A DNA stretch of 64,000 bases from Capillimicrobium parvum (lineage in GTDB: Bacteria; Actinomycetota; Thermoleophilia; Solirubrobacterales; Solirubrobacteraceae): NCBI RefSeq assembly GCF_021172045.1, contig NZ_CP087164.1:5394001-5458000 (forward strand), written 5' to 3'. The position numbers and the translations under genes are program-made. The notes below the pieces were generated by a model that was given only the letters and a program-made list of their open reading frames with translations, made no database searches and had not been told where the DNA came from. The stretch's first letter is position 1; each line of letters opens with the position of its first letter. Positions 25,686-34,449 of this stretch are shown in pieces.

Positions 25686-26516
25686 GGCCGTGCCGGTCCC
25701 GGAGCGCTGCAGCAACCGGCGCCAGCCGCGCGGGCTCGCGCGGGGCTCCGGCTCCTGCGGCGGCAGCGAGGCGGGCGCGGCGGCGGCGAGTCGCTCGGCG
25801 AGGCCGCGATAGGACGCGAGGTCGAGGCCGGCCGTCGCCGCGCGCCAGGGGGCCTCGCCGAGCTTGGGGTTGTCCTCGGCGGGGTGCGTGACGATCTCCA
25901 CGGACAGCGTGCGCGCCCGCTCGAGCCACTCCAGACCGGCACCGCCGAGGTCGGGGTGCAGGTGGTGGAGCTCCCACACGAGGTCGACCGCGGGAAAGCT
26001 CTGATACAGCCCGGCCTCCCGCCGGTCGAGCGGGTCGTCGGAGTGCGGCGGGGTCCGCGGGACCGCGCGGATCGGGGTGTCGGCAGGCAGGAGCTCCGGA
26101 AGCAGCTCGAGGACCTCACTGTGGACGTGGACGTGGTGGTGGCCGTCGAGGTGCGTCGGCTCGCCGATCACCTCCCGGAAGCGGTCGAGCTGGTCGCGGA
26201 TGGTGTCGCGCAGCATCTGGCGGTCGCCGGCGAAGGCGTCCGGGGCGCGCCATCCCTGCTTGCCGAACTGCTCGGTGAGCCGCAGCTGGCGCTCGCGCGC
26301 CCGCGCGGGGACGTCGTCGGCGCGGTAAGGCGCGGTGAGGTTGAGGTGCAGGCCGATCGGCAGGCGCCGTTCCCGGCCGATCTCGGCGGCGCGCTCGGTG
26401 TCGCGCTGCCACACCATCGCGGTGGTCGACGACACCGTCCCGGCCTCGAAGCCGTCGACGATGGCCTGCGTCACGCGCTCGCTGTAGCCCCAGTCGTCCG
26501 CGTTGACGATCAGCAC
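25683..26516 (-). CDS. YdjC/ChbG-family carbohydrate deacetylase
   Basis: A 277-residue product from GTG 26516, where the family opening LIVNADDWGYSERVTQAIVD begins; the Asp-Asp pair is metal-binding in the family. The downstream histidine cluster HLDGHHHVHVHSEVLELLPE supplies the other metal ligands, and PIGLHLNLTAPYR carries the conserved H-x-N. YdjC/ChbG proteins remove acetyl groups from N-acetyl sugars. About 40 C-terminal residues are Pro/Ala-rich. The frame is open for another 34 codons upstream, but those overlap the divergent promoter and look non-coding. It is divergent from a second deacetylase-like gene. Confidence 0.85.
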   Translation of the reverse strand: MLIVNADDWGYSERVTQAIVDGFEAGTVSSTTAMVWQRDTERAAEIGRERRLPIGLHLNLTAPYRADDVPARARERQLRLTEQFGKQGWRAPDAFAGDRQMLRDTIRDQLDRFREVIGEPTHLDGHHHVHVHSEVLELLPELLPADTPIRAVPRTPPHSDDPLDRREAGLYQSFPAVDLVWELHHLHPDLGGAGLEWLERARTLSVEIVTHPAEDNPKLGEAPWRAATAGLDLASYRGLAERLAAAAPASLPPQEPEPRASPRGWRRLLQRSGTGTA

Positions 26517-26522
26517 GAGGCG

Positions 26523-26528
26523 AGTATG
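26523..26528 (-). promoter_or_regulatory. Weak -10 box CATACT
   Basis: Ends six bases before GTG 26516, the leaderless spacing. The first base is C rather than T, so it is a weaker match to TANNNT than the other boxes. Confidence 0.35.
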
Positions 26529-26554
26529 GCAAAGGGCCTGCTCCCCGCCGTTCC

Positions 26555-26560
26555 TATGAT
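26555..26560 (+). promoter_or_regulatory. -10 box TATGAT (leaderless)
   Basis: Ends eight bases before GTG 26569. It is the box closest to the canonical TATAAT in the window. Confidence 0.6.
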
Positions 26561-26568
26561 CCGCTCGC

Positions 26569-27360
26569 GTGGACCCCAGCCCCGCGTCCGGACGGACCCG
26601 GCGACGCCTGTCGCGCACGCTGTCGCGCAGCCGCTTCTCCGACTACCGGGCGGTCCTCGAGCGGGCCCTTGCGCGCGGGTACGCCGTCACGTCGCTCGAG
26701 CGGTTCGTCATCGACGGGCCGCAGGCCGACCGGGTGCTCATCCTGCGCCACGACGTCGACCAGGCGCCGCGGTCGGTCCTGCCGATGCTGGCGGTCGAGC
26801 GCGAGCTCGGGCTGCCGGCGACCTGGTACTTCCGCTGGCGCACCGCGCAGCCGGCGATCGTCCGGGCGGTGCGCGACGCCGGCCACGAGGTGGGCCTGCA
26901 CTACGAGACGCTGACGCGCCTGGCGCTCACGCGGGGCGCGCCTGACGGCGACGCCGAGGCGGCGGCGACCCTGGCCGCGTGCCGCGACGTCCTGCGCGCG
27001 GAGATCCGCGCATTCGACGAGCGCTTCGGGCCCACCCGGTCGATCGCGGCCCACGGCGACACGCGCATGCCGCAGCTGCGCAACGGCGACCTGCTCGCCG
27101 ACCAGGATCCCCGCGGCTTCGGCATCGAGTTCGACGCCAACTACGGCATCCGGCGCCACGACCTCGCGTGCTGGCTCACCGATCGCAGCGCCGCCGAGGG
27201 CCAGTGGAAGGACGGCATCGATCCGCTGCACCTCATCGCCGAGGGCGCCTCGCCGATCCTGTGCCTCACGCACCCGAACAACTGGGTCTCCGGGGCCCGG
27301 CTCTGGGTGGCGCGCGCCGCGCACCGTGCCCGGGGAAGCGGCGATCGCCCGCCGCTCTGA
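26569..27360 (+). CDS. Polysaccharide deacetylase-like protein
   Basis: A 263-residue protein of the NodB/CE4-like fold. RVLILRHDVDQAPRSVLPML (residues 55-74) gives the H-D-x-D metal/catalytic motif, LPATWYFRWRTAQPAIVRAV the next strand, and AGHEVGLHYETL the second conserved His segment. SIAAHGDTRMPQLRN and CLTHPNNW add further His residues at the barrel end. Proteins of this subtype in glycan loci are usually annotated as polysaccharide deacetylase-like and often lack the full CE4 motif set, so activity is uncertain. No signal peptide is seen, so it would act inside the cell, unlike typical wall deacetylases. Confidence 0.8.
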   Translation: MDPSPASGRTRRRLSRTLSRSRFSDYRAVLERALARGYAVTSLERFVIDGPQADRVLILRHDVDQAPRSVLPMLAVERELGLPATWYFRWRTAQPAIVRAVRDAGHEVGLHYETLTRLALTRGAPDGDAEAAATLAACRDVLRAEIRAFDERFGPTRSIAAHGDTRMPQLRNGDLLADQDPRGFGIEFDANYGIRRHDLACWLTDRSAAEGQWKDGIDPLHLIAEGASPILCLTHPNNWVSGARLWVARAAHRARGSGDRPPL

Positions 27361-27409
27361 ACGAGTCGAGTAGACGAAATCCGGATCGCCGAAGCCGCCC
27401 TCTTGTCGG

Positions 27410-27415
27410 TAGGAT
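27410..27415 (+). promoter_or_regulatory. -10 box TAGGAT (leaderless)
   Basis: Ends seven bases before GTG 27423. It fixes the start of this gene despite an open frame of more than 400 bases upstream. Confidence 0.6.
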
Positions 27416-27422
27416 CGCCCTC

Positions 27423-29240
27423 GTGCAGCGCTACCGGATCGCCGTCATCGAACCGATCATCGAGGCGGCCGATCCCCGGGTCGTGCTGGATCTGGACCGT
27501 GGAGACGGTCAGCTCGCCCACCGCCTCGCGGCGCTGTGCCGAGAGCGCGACATCGCCCTGCACGTCGCGCACCCGGATCCGTCCTTCGACCCGGAGGCGC
27601 TCGAGCAGCTCGGCGGCGACGCGGTGCGCGTGCAGCGCGCCGGCGCGGTCCGGGCCGCGAGCGAGTGCACGGACGTCGGCGTGGCGATCGTCGATGCCGA
27701 CCCGAACTGGTACACGGTCATGCAGGTCCTGCAGGAGCTCGAGTCGCGCGCCCGGCAGGACGGCCACGAGCCGCCGGTCGTGGTCGTCCACGACGTCCGC
27801 TGGCCGTTCGGGCGCCGCGACGGCTACCGCGACCCGGAGGCGATCCCCGAGGGCGCCCGCCAACCCGCCGGTCGCGACGGCGTCGTGCCCGGCCGCCGAG
27901 GGCTGGACCCCGAGGGCCTGCAGACCGGCCTCTGGCACGCCCTCTCCGATGACGGCGACCGCAACGGCGTGCGCACCGCGATCGAGGACTTCGCCGAGCA
28001 GTCCGAGCGCGACTGGGTGATCGCCGACCTGCCCGGGCTGGGCGGCATCGCGGTCGTCGCCGAGGTCCAGCTGGTGCGGGGCAACGCCGCGCTCGCCCGC
28101 GTCCTGCACGACCTGCGCAGTCCCGAGTTCCTCGAGGACCACTGCCGCCGGGTCGACATGGAGCGCGCTCGCGCCGAGACCGCTCTGCAGGCGGCCCGCC
28201 GCGCCGCCGCGGCGCTCGAGGCCGAGCAGCGCGATGTCGCCGAGCGCGCGGCCACGCAGGCCGGCGCCCTCGCCGCGGCGACGGAGGCGCACCGCGCCGA
28301 GGCCGACGACCTGCGCGCCGAGGTGCGCCGCAGCCAGGAGCGCGCCGACGCGCTCGAGCACGAGCTCTCCGACGCCCGCGTCGCCGTCGCGTCGCTGCAG
28401 GCGCGGGTCGCCGAGCTCGACGCGGCGGTCCGCGAGCAGCGCGCCGACCGCGAGCGCCTCATCGCCGCCGCGTCCACCGGCGAGCGCGAGCGCGCGGTGG
28501 CCGAGACGCGCCTGGAGGCGCTCGAGCGCAGCAGCGCCGCCATCGAGGCCGAGCTGCGCAGCGGCCGCGACCGCCTCGAGCGCCAGCTCGCCGCCAACGA
28601 GCAGGAGCGCACCCAGCTGCGCATCGACCTCACCCGCCGCGATGCCGAGCTCCAGAGCCTGCGCGCCGAGCGCACCGTGCTGCAGTCGCGCGTCGACGGC
28701 GACGCCCAGCGCGTGGCGGACGCCGTCGTGGCCGCCGAGCGCGTCCGCGAGCAGCTCGGGCGGGCCGAGGCCGCCCGCGAGCGCGAGCGCCAGGCCCTCG
28801 CCGACGCCGAGCGCCGGGCGGGGATCCTCGAGCGCGAGGTCGAGGCCCGGACGAACGAGCTCGGGGCCACGCGCGACCAGGAGCGGCTGCTGAGCTCACG
28901 CACCGCCGACCTCGACCGCCAGCTCGTCGCCGCACAGGGCGACCTGCGGACGCATCGTGCGGCCCGCGAGACCCTCGAGGCCGAGCGCGAGGTCGTCCGC
29001 GCACAGCTCGAGCGCGCGATCGCCTCACGCTCGTGGCGGCTGGGCCACAAGACCACGATGCTCATGCGCCGCCTGACCTTCCGCCGGCCCCAGAGCGACG
29101 CCGGAGCGCTCGACAAGGCGCTGCAGACCGTCTCCCGTCCCCTCCCCGCCGCGCAGCTGCCCGCCGCAGAGTCCGACATGCGTCCAATCCTGCGGTCCTG
29201 GGCTCAAGAGCCCTCCCAGCAGTCCACGACCCGGAGCTAG
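27423..29240 (+). CDS. Degenerate methyltransferase-like domain fused to a long coiled coil with SRSWRLGH motif
   Basis: A 605-residue protein. Residues 1-225 align along their length with the N-terminal methyltransferase of the giant protein at 29524 (VHDVRWPFGRRDGYRDPEAI against LHDVDWPYGRRDMYY; DRNGVRTAIEDFAEQSE against PRNGVRTAIEDFIATSD). The SAM-binding loop is altered (VVLDLDRGDGQLAHRL for VVVEIGSQFGELTRRL) and the DGDHNHFTV segment is DADPNWYTV, so it may be inactive. Residues about 235-530 are an almost unbroken Ala/Glu/Arg coiled coil, ending in ASRSWRLGHKTTMLMRRLTF. I infer a scaffold that pairs with the giant enzyme. Confidence 0.75.
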   Translation: MQRYRIAVIEPIIEAADPRVVLDLDRGDGQLAHRLAALCRERDIALHVAHPDPSFDPEALEQLGGDAVRVQRAGAVRAASECTDVGVAIVDADPNWYTVMQVLQELESRARQDGHEPPVVVVHDVRWPFGRRDGYRDPEAIPEGARQPAGRDGVVPGRRGLDPEGLQTGLWHALSDDGDRNGVRTAIEDFAEQSERDWVIADLPGLGGIAVVAEVQLVRGNAALARVLHDLRSPEFLEDHCRRVDMERARAETALQAARRAAAALEAEQRDVAERAATQAGALAAATEAHRAEADDLRAEVRRSQERADALEHELSDARVAVASLQARVAELDAAVREQRADRERLIAAASTGERERAVAETRLEALERSSAAIEAELRSGRDRLERQLAANEQERTQLRIDLTRRDAELQSLRAERTVLQSRVDGDAQRVADAVVAAERVREQLGRAEAARERERQALADAERRAGILEREVEARTNELGATRDQERLLSSRTADLDRQLVAAQGDLRTHRAARETLEAEREVVRAQLERAIASRSWRLGHKTTMLMRRLTFRRPQSDAGALDKALQTVSRPLPAAQLPAAESDMRPILRSWAQEPSQQSTTRS

Positions 29241-29243
29241 TCT
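29238..29243 (+). promoter_or_regulatory. -10 box TAGTCT overlapping a stop codon
   Basis: The first three bases are the TAG stop of the upstream gene. It lies 48 bases ahead of ATG 29292, which has its own Shine-Dalgarno, so the transcript would have a normal leader. Confidence 0.4.
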
Positions 29244-29291
29244 CTTGCGCCGCTTCGGCCCCTCGACCCCGACATCGCCCAGGAGCATCTG

Positions 29292-29486
29292 ATGGCCTCG
29301 AAAGTTCGTCTCGCCGACGGTAGGGAGATCACCGTCGCCCTTCCCGGCAAGAAGGTGATCGACATGCTGGAGCAGGCCGCAACCGGCTCCGAGAGCTTCA
29401 CCCGGTTCAACACCGCCACGAGCACCCGCGTGTGGATCAACCCGACCCACGTCGCGGCCGTCGAGGACCGGCCGGACCTCGACTGA
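29292..29486 (+). CDS. Small conserved-looking protein, 64 residues, function unknown
   Basis: The product (starting ASKVRLADGREITVALPGKK) is compact, acidic at the C terminus and predicted to be beta-rich. It resembles small DUF-type proteins with a strand-helix-strand pattern ending in TRVWINPTHVAAVED. AGGAG at 29281-29285 lies six bases before ATG 29292, a good ribosome site and one of the few in this region. It sits between two proteins that share a methyltransferase domain. No family is recognised; a small regulator or accessory subunit is possible. Confidence 0.65.
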   Translation: MASKVRLADGREITVALPGKKVIDMLEQAATGSESFTRFNTATSTRVWINPTHVAAVEDRPDLD

Positions 29487-29523
29487 ACCGGCCCGGTCCG
29501 GCCGCCCGACCCGATCGCCTCAC

Positions 29524-32500
29524 GTGCACCGCTTCTGGTCTGCGTTCCTCGAACCGCTGGTGCGCACCGTGCGCCCGTCGGTCGTCGTCGAGATCGGCTC
29601 CCAGTTCGGGGAGCTGACCCGGCGCCTGCTCGAGATCGCCGAGGAGGTCGATGCCGTGATCCACAGCATCGACCCCGAGCCCGGCTTCGACGTCGAGGGC
29701 TGGGAGGCCGAGTTCGGCGATCGGTTCGTCTTCCATCGCGGGCTGAGCCTCAACGTCCTGCCCGACATCGCCGACGTCGACCTGCTGCTGATCGACGGCG
29801 ACCACAACCACTTCACGGTCCTCAGCGAGCTGCGGGCGAGCGAGGAGCGGGCGGCGCGCGACCGGCGCTCGCCGCCCGTGATCGCGCTGCACGACGTCGA
29901 CTGGCCCTACGGCCGGCGCGACATGTACTACGCGCCCGACCGGATCCCCGAGCACCGCCGCCACCCGTACGCCCACAAGGGCCTGCGGCCCGGCACCGCG
30001 GAGATGTTCGAGGTCGGCATCAACGACCACCTGGCCAACGCGATCGAGGAGGGCGGCCCGCGCAACGGCGTGCGCACCGCCATCGAGGACTTCATCGCGA
30101 CGTCCGATCCCGAGTGGGTGTTCCGCGACATCCCGGGCGCGCACGGGCTGGGCATCCTGGCGCCGGAGACCACCGTCGCCGAGGACGGCCGGCTCGGCGA
30201 CCTGCTCGAGCTCACCGGCGGCTCCGAGTGGCTGCGCGAGCGTGCCGGGGCGATCGAGCTGATGCGGCTCTGGGGCATCGTCGCGCGCCGGGAGACGGCG
30301 CACCAGCTCGAGCTGACGCAGCAGGGCCTGGCCGAGGCGCAGGAGCGCATGCGCACCGGCGGGGGTGACCCGGCCGACCGTCAGCTGCTCGACGACCTCC
30401 TCAAGGAGGTCAAGCGGCTGCGGCGCTCGCTGGACAAGGAGCGCGAGCGGACGGCGACCGCCCCGGCGGCCGGGGCCGGCCCGGACCCGGCGCTCGCCGA
30501 GCAGATCGCGCAGCTGGGGCGCCAGCTCGGTGCGGCCCGCGAGACGCGTTCGTCGGACGACCCGGAGATCGTCGACGAGCTGCGCGATCTCGCCGCCGTC
30601 GAGGCCGCCCGCGCCACCGACGCGATGGCCAAGGCCACCGAGGCCGCGACCCGGGCCGGTGCGTTCGAGCGCGAGCTCGAGTCGATGCGCGCGGACTACG
30701 CGCGCCTCGCCGCCGGAGTCGACACGCGGGAGGCCGAGCTCGCCACCGCGACGCAGGCCCTCGAGGAGCTCGAGCAGCGCCTGTCCGACGAGCAGGCGGC
30801 GCGCACGGCGGCCGAGGCGCGCGTCGCGGAGCTCGAGGAGCAGGCGTCCCGCGCGACGGTCGACGCCGGCGCCGCGGCGTCGCAGCGGCGACGCGCCGAG
30901 CAGGACCTCGCCGACGTGCGCGAGACGCTCGAGCGCGAGCTCGACGAGCAGCGGGCCGCGCTCGAGGCCGTCCGCGCTGGTGCCGCGGACGCCGAGCAGC
31001 GCCGCCTCGAGGACCGCTCGCTCGCCGAGCAGGCCGCCCGGACCGCGGAGGCCGCCGAGGCGCGCGTCGCCGAGCTGCGCGCGGCCCTCGACGAGCAGGC
31101 GCGCGAGCGCACCCGGCTGGAGACCGAGCTGGGCGCGGCGCGGGGCGACCTCGAGGGCGCAGCGGCCGAGCGCGCCGCCCAGCAGGCCGAGATCGAGAGC
31201 CTCACGACCGAGCTCGGCGAGGCGCGGATCGCCCACGAGCGCCGCGCCATGGAGCTCGAGTACGCGCAGACGAGCGCGCGCGACGCCGAGCAGGCGCGCG
31301 AGCGCGCCGAGCGGGAGCTTCAGGACGGCGAGCGCCGCCGCTCCGACGAGCTCGCCGACACCCGCAGCCGGGCGCAGGCCGCCGAGGAGGCGGCCGCGCG
31401 CGCCAGGGACGATCTCGACCAGGCGACGCAGCGCGTCCTGGCGCTCGAGCGCCAGCTGGGCTCGGGACCGCCCGCGATCGCTGACCCGGCCGGCTCAGCG
31501 ATCGCGACAGGTGAACCGGCCACCTCGCCGTCCGACAACGGGCACGTGGTCCCGGGCGCCGAGCACGGGCTCGACCCGGCCAGCCCGGAGTTCGAACCGC
31601 GCCGGGCGTTTCTGTCGCAGTACCTCGGCACGGTGCGCTGGACGCGGCGCCCCGTCGAGGGCGTCGACCCGCTGGCGCTGCCGCAGGCCGCCGACCGCCG
31701 CCACGTGCTCGTCGATCGCGCCGACCAGGTGCTCATCAGCCCCTCGATCGACGTCGTCGTCTGCGTCCACAACGCGCTCGAGGACGTGCGGGTCTGCCTG
31801 TGGTCGCTCGTCGCGAAGTCCGACCGGCCGTTCCGGCTGATCCTCGTCAACGACGGCAGCGACGCGGCGACCACCGCGTACCTCGAATCGGTCGCGGAGA
31901 CGAACCCGAAGGTCACGCTCATCCACAACGCCGAGCCGCCGCACGGCTACACGATCGCCGCGAACCTCGGGATGCGGGAGGCGACCGCCGACTACGTCGC
32001 CGTGCTCAACAGCGACACGATCGTGACGTTCGGCTGGCTGCAGCGGCTCGTGGACACCGGCGACTCGAACGGCGCGATCGGCATCCTCGGGCCGCTGTCC
32101 AACGCGGCCAGCCATCAGTCCGTGCCGCGGCTGCGCGAGGGCGGGTCGTGGGCGACGAATCCGCTGCCGCCGTGGCTGACCGCGGACGGGATGGCGTCGA
32201 TCGTGGCGCACGTCTCCCCGCGCGACCGCCCGCGCCTGCCGTTCGTCAACGGCTTCTGCTACGTCGTCAAGCGCGCCGTCTTCGACGCGATCGGCTACTT
32301 CGACGAGGAGCACTTCGCCTCCGGCTACTCCGAGGAGAACGACTTCAGCTATCGCGCGCTGAAGGCCGGCTTCGAGCTCGCCGTCGCCGACGACGCCTAC
32401 GTCTTCCACGCCAAGTCGAAGTCGTTCACCGTCGAGGGGCGCAACGTCCACGCCAAGCGCAACTACCAGATCTTCCTCGACAAGCACGGGCGCGAGGAGA

Positions 32501-33732
32501 TCGAGACGCTCGTCAAGGGCATGGAGGCCAACACGGCGCTGGCGCCGCTGCGCGCGGCGGTGGAGGACGCGGCCGCGACGCCCGTCGGGACGGCGGCCGC
32601 GCTCATGCACGGCGACACCGACCCGCTGGCCGTCGTCTTCGTCCTGCCGGGCCTCGGCGACGGCGGCTCGGGCGGCTCGCACTCGATCTACCAGGAGGTG
32701 CGCGGGCTGCGCCAGCTCGGCGTCAACGCGCACATCGCGCTGCCCGAGCGGGCCTTCACGCGCGCCCAGGCGGTCTACGACGACGCGGCCGAGGTCTTCC
32801 AGACCTTCCGCGACGAGGACGACCTGGTCGACAAGACGGCCGGCGCCGACGTCATCTCGGCGACCCACTTCAAGTCGGTCGCGATGGTCCAGCGGGTGCG
32901 CCAGGCCCGCGAGGACTTCCTGCCCGCCTACTACATCCAGGACTACGAGCCGTTCTTCGCGTCGAAGAACCCGGAGGACGTCGCGGAGGCGGTCGAGTCC
33001 TACACGGCGATCGAGGACATGCTCCTGTTCGCCAAGACGCACTGGCTGTGCAACGTCGTCGGCGAGGTGCACGGCCTGCACGTGGCCAAGGTCGAGCCGA
33101 GCATCGACGAGCAGCTGTACGTGCCGCCGCTGCGCCCACGCGACCCCGACGGGCCGGTGCGGGTCGTCGGCATGGTGCGGCCGCGCACGCCGCGCCGGCA
33201 GCCGTTCGGCACGGTGAAGGCCCTCGAGCGCCTGCAGGATGCGTTCCCGGACACGGTCGAGGTGATGACGTTCGGCTGCCATGACGCCGAACTGGCGAAG
33301 ATCACCGAGTCGGCGGCGATCCGGGCGCGCCACCTCGGCCTGCTGACCCGCCACCGCGTGGCGAGCCTGCTCGCGCGCAGCGACGTCTTCCTGGACCTGT
33401 CCATGTACCAGGCGTTCGGGCGCACGGCGCTCGAGGCGATGGCCTGCGGGTGCACGGCGGTCGCGCCGCGCCTCGGCGGGGTCTGGGAGTTCGCACGCGA
33501 CGGCGAGAACATGGTCGCCGTCGACACGCTCGACGAGGCCGCGGCGCTCGACGCGCTCACCGCGCTCGTCGACGACCGCCAGCGGCTGCGCCACCTGCAG
33601 ACGAACGCGCGCGAGACGGCGAGCCGGTACTCGATCCTGCGCGCGGCGATCTCGGAGTACGTCGTCTTCGAGCAGGAGCACGCGCGGCGCTTCGGCCGGA
33701 CCTTCCGGCGCGCCGACCAGCCGTCGCGCTGA
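29524..33732 (+). CDS. Giant methyltransferase - coiled coil - GT2 - GT4 fusion
   Basis: A 1402-residue protein. Residues 1-215: Methyltransf_24-like domain with VVVEIGSQFGELTRRLLEIA, VDLLLIDGDHNHFTV and VIALHDVDWPYGRRDMYY. Residues about 235-650: continuous coiled coil. Residues about 738-990: GT2 domain with IDVVVCVHNALEDVRVCLWS, VAVLNSDTIVTFGWLQRLVD and FDEEHFASGYSEENDFSYRA. Residues about 1030-1395: GT4/WsaF-like domain with VVFVLPGLGDGGSGGSHSIY and the donor end YQAFGRTALEAMACGCTAV. This resembles length-controlling WbdD-type polymer terminators joined by coiled coil to polymerases, but here everything is in one chain. GTG 29524. Confidence 0.86.
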   Translation: MHRFWSAFLEPLVRTVRPSVVVEIGSQFGELTRRLLEIAEEVDAVIHSIDPEPGFDVEGWEAEFGDRFVFHRGLSLNVLPDIADVDLLLIDGDHNHFTVLSELRASEERAARDRRSPPVIALHDVDWPYGRRDMYYAPDRIPEHRRHPYAHKGLRPGTAEMFEVGINDHLANAIEEGGPRNGVRTAIEDFIATSDPEWVFRDIPGAHGLGILAPETTVAEDGRLGDLLELTGGSEWLRERAGAIELMRLWGIVARRETAHQLELTQQGLAEAQERMRTGGGDPADRQLLDDLLKEVKRLRRSLDKERERTATAPAAGAGPDPALAEQIAQLGRQLGAARETRSSDDPEIVDELRDLAAVEAARATDAMAKATEAATRAGAFERELESMRADYARLAAGVDTREAELATATQALEELEQRLSDEQAARTAAEARVAELEEQASRATVDAGAAASQRRRAEQDLADVRETLERELDEQRAALEAVRAGAADAEQRRLEDRSLAEQAARTAEAAEARVAELRAALDEQARERTRLETELGAARGDLEGAAAERAAQQAEIESLTTELGEARIAHERRAMELEYAQTSARDAEQARERAERELQDGERRRSDELADTRSRAQAAEEAAARARDDLDQATQRVLALERQLGSGPPAIADPAGSAIATGEPATSPSDNGHVVPGAEHGLDPASPEFEPRRAFLSQYLGTVRWTRRPVEGVDPLALPQAADRRHVLVDRADQVLISPSIDVVVCVHNALEDVRVCLWSLVAKSDRPFRLILVNDGSDAATTAYLESVAETNPKVTLIHNAEPPHGYTIAANLGMREATADYVAVLNSDTIVTFGWLQRLVDTGDSNGAIGILGPLSNAASHQSVPRLREGGSWATNPLPPWLTADGMASIVAHVSPRDRPRLPFVNGFCYVVKRAVFDAIGYFDEEHFASGYSEENDFSYRALKAGFELAVADDAYVFHAKSKSFTVEGRNVHAKRNYQIFLDKHGREEIETLVKGMEANTALAPLRAAVEDAAATPVGTAAALMHGDTDPLAVVFVLPGLGDGGSGGSHSIYQEVRGLRQLGVNAHIALPERAFTRAQAVYDDAAEVFQTFRDEDDLVDKTAGADVISATHFKSVAMVQRVRQAREDFLPAYYIQDYEPFFASKNPEDVAEAVESYTAIEDMLLFAKTHWLCNVVGEVHGLHVAKVEPSIDEQLYVPPLRPRDPDGPVRVVGMVRPRTPRRQPFGTVKALERLQDAFPDTVEVMTFGCHDAELAKITESAAIRARHLGLLTRHRVASLLARSDVFLDLSMYQAFGRTALEAMACGCTAVAPRLGGVWEFARDGENMVAVDTLDEAAALDALTALVDDRQRLRHLQTNARETASRYSILRAAISEYVVFEQEHARRFGRTFRRADQPSR

Positions 33733-33735
33733 GCG

Positions 33736-34440
33736 TCAGGCCCCCGGCGCCCACGCGAACCAGTGGGTGCGCAGGGGCGGCAGACGGACGAGCAGCGGGT
33801 ACACGCGCTCGGTCGCCGGACCGAGGCGGCGGGCGACCGGCGGCACGAGGGTGGAGGTCTGCGTGCGCAGCCCGGGGCCGAGCTCGCGGCGCAGGAAGGC
33901 GGCGGGCACGGCGCGCGCGGTGCGGCGCAGGTCCCAGACGACGACGAGGCCCGCGGGACCGGCCACTCGGCGCGCCTCGCGCACCGTCGCGGCGCGGTCG
34001 GCCTCGGCGACCTGCGAGCTCAGGACCGTGAAGAGCAGGACGAGCGCGCAGCTGGCGTTCTCGAAGGGCAGCCGGCGCACATCGGCCTGTCGGACGTCGG
34101 CGCCCGGGACGCGGCGGCGGGCGGCATCGGCGCGCGCGGCGATCATCTCCGCACCGCGCAGGCGAGCGGGCGCGACGCCGCGGTCCTGCAGCCACCCCAG
34201 CCAGTAGCCGGCGCCGCAGCCGGCGTCGAGGATCGGCCGGTCGCCCGCCAGCGCAGGCCCGGCCACGCGTTCGAGGCGGGCGCCGACCTCGGCGCGCAGG
34301 GCGACGTTGCCGGGGTTGGCGGCGTCCCAGGCCTGCTGACGCGCCGGATCGGCCGCGTAGCCGCCGTATGCGCGCTCCAGGCGCTTGCGCTCGACCGGGT
34401 CGAGGTCCGCCGGGTCGCCCGGAGGCGGATTCGAGTTCAA
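33736..34440 (-). CDS. Class I SAM-dependent methyltransferase
   Basis: The 234-residue product has PILDAGCGAGYWLGWLQDRG (motif I), LRGAEMIAARADAARRR (ribose site), ADVRQADVRRLPFENAS (motif II region) and CALVLLFTVLSSQV (motif IV). The C terminus, LRTHWFAWAPGA, is typical of glycan-cluster methyltransferases. There is no ATG or GTG near the domain start. TTG 34440 is chosen as the first start that does not overlap the divergent gene at 34450; ATG 34475 would overlap it. The stop is three bases from the convergent giant gene. Confidence 0.72.
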   Translation of the reverse strand: MNSNPPPGDPADLDPVERKRLERAYGGYAADPARQQAWDAANPGNVALRAEVGARLERVAGPALAGDRPILDAGCGAGYWLGWLQDRGVAPARLRGAEMIAARADAARRRVPGADVRQADVRRLPFENASCALVLLFTVLSSQVAEADRAATVREARRVAGPAGLVVVWDLRRTARAVPAAFLRRELGPGLRTQTSTLVPPVARRLGPATERVYPLLVRLPPLRTHWFAWAPGA

Positions 34441-34449
34441 TGGCGCGCG

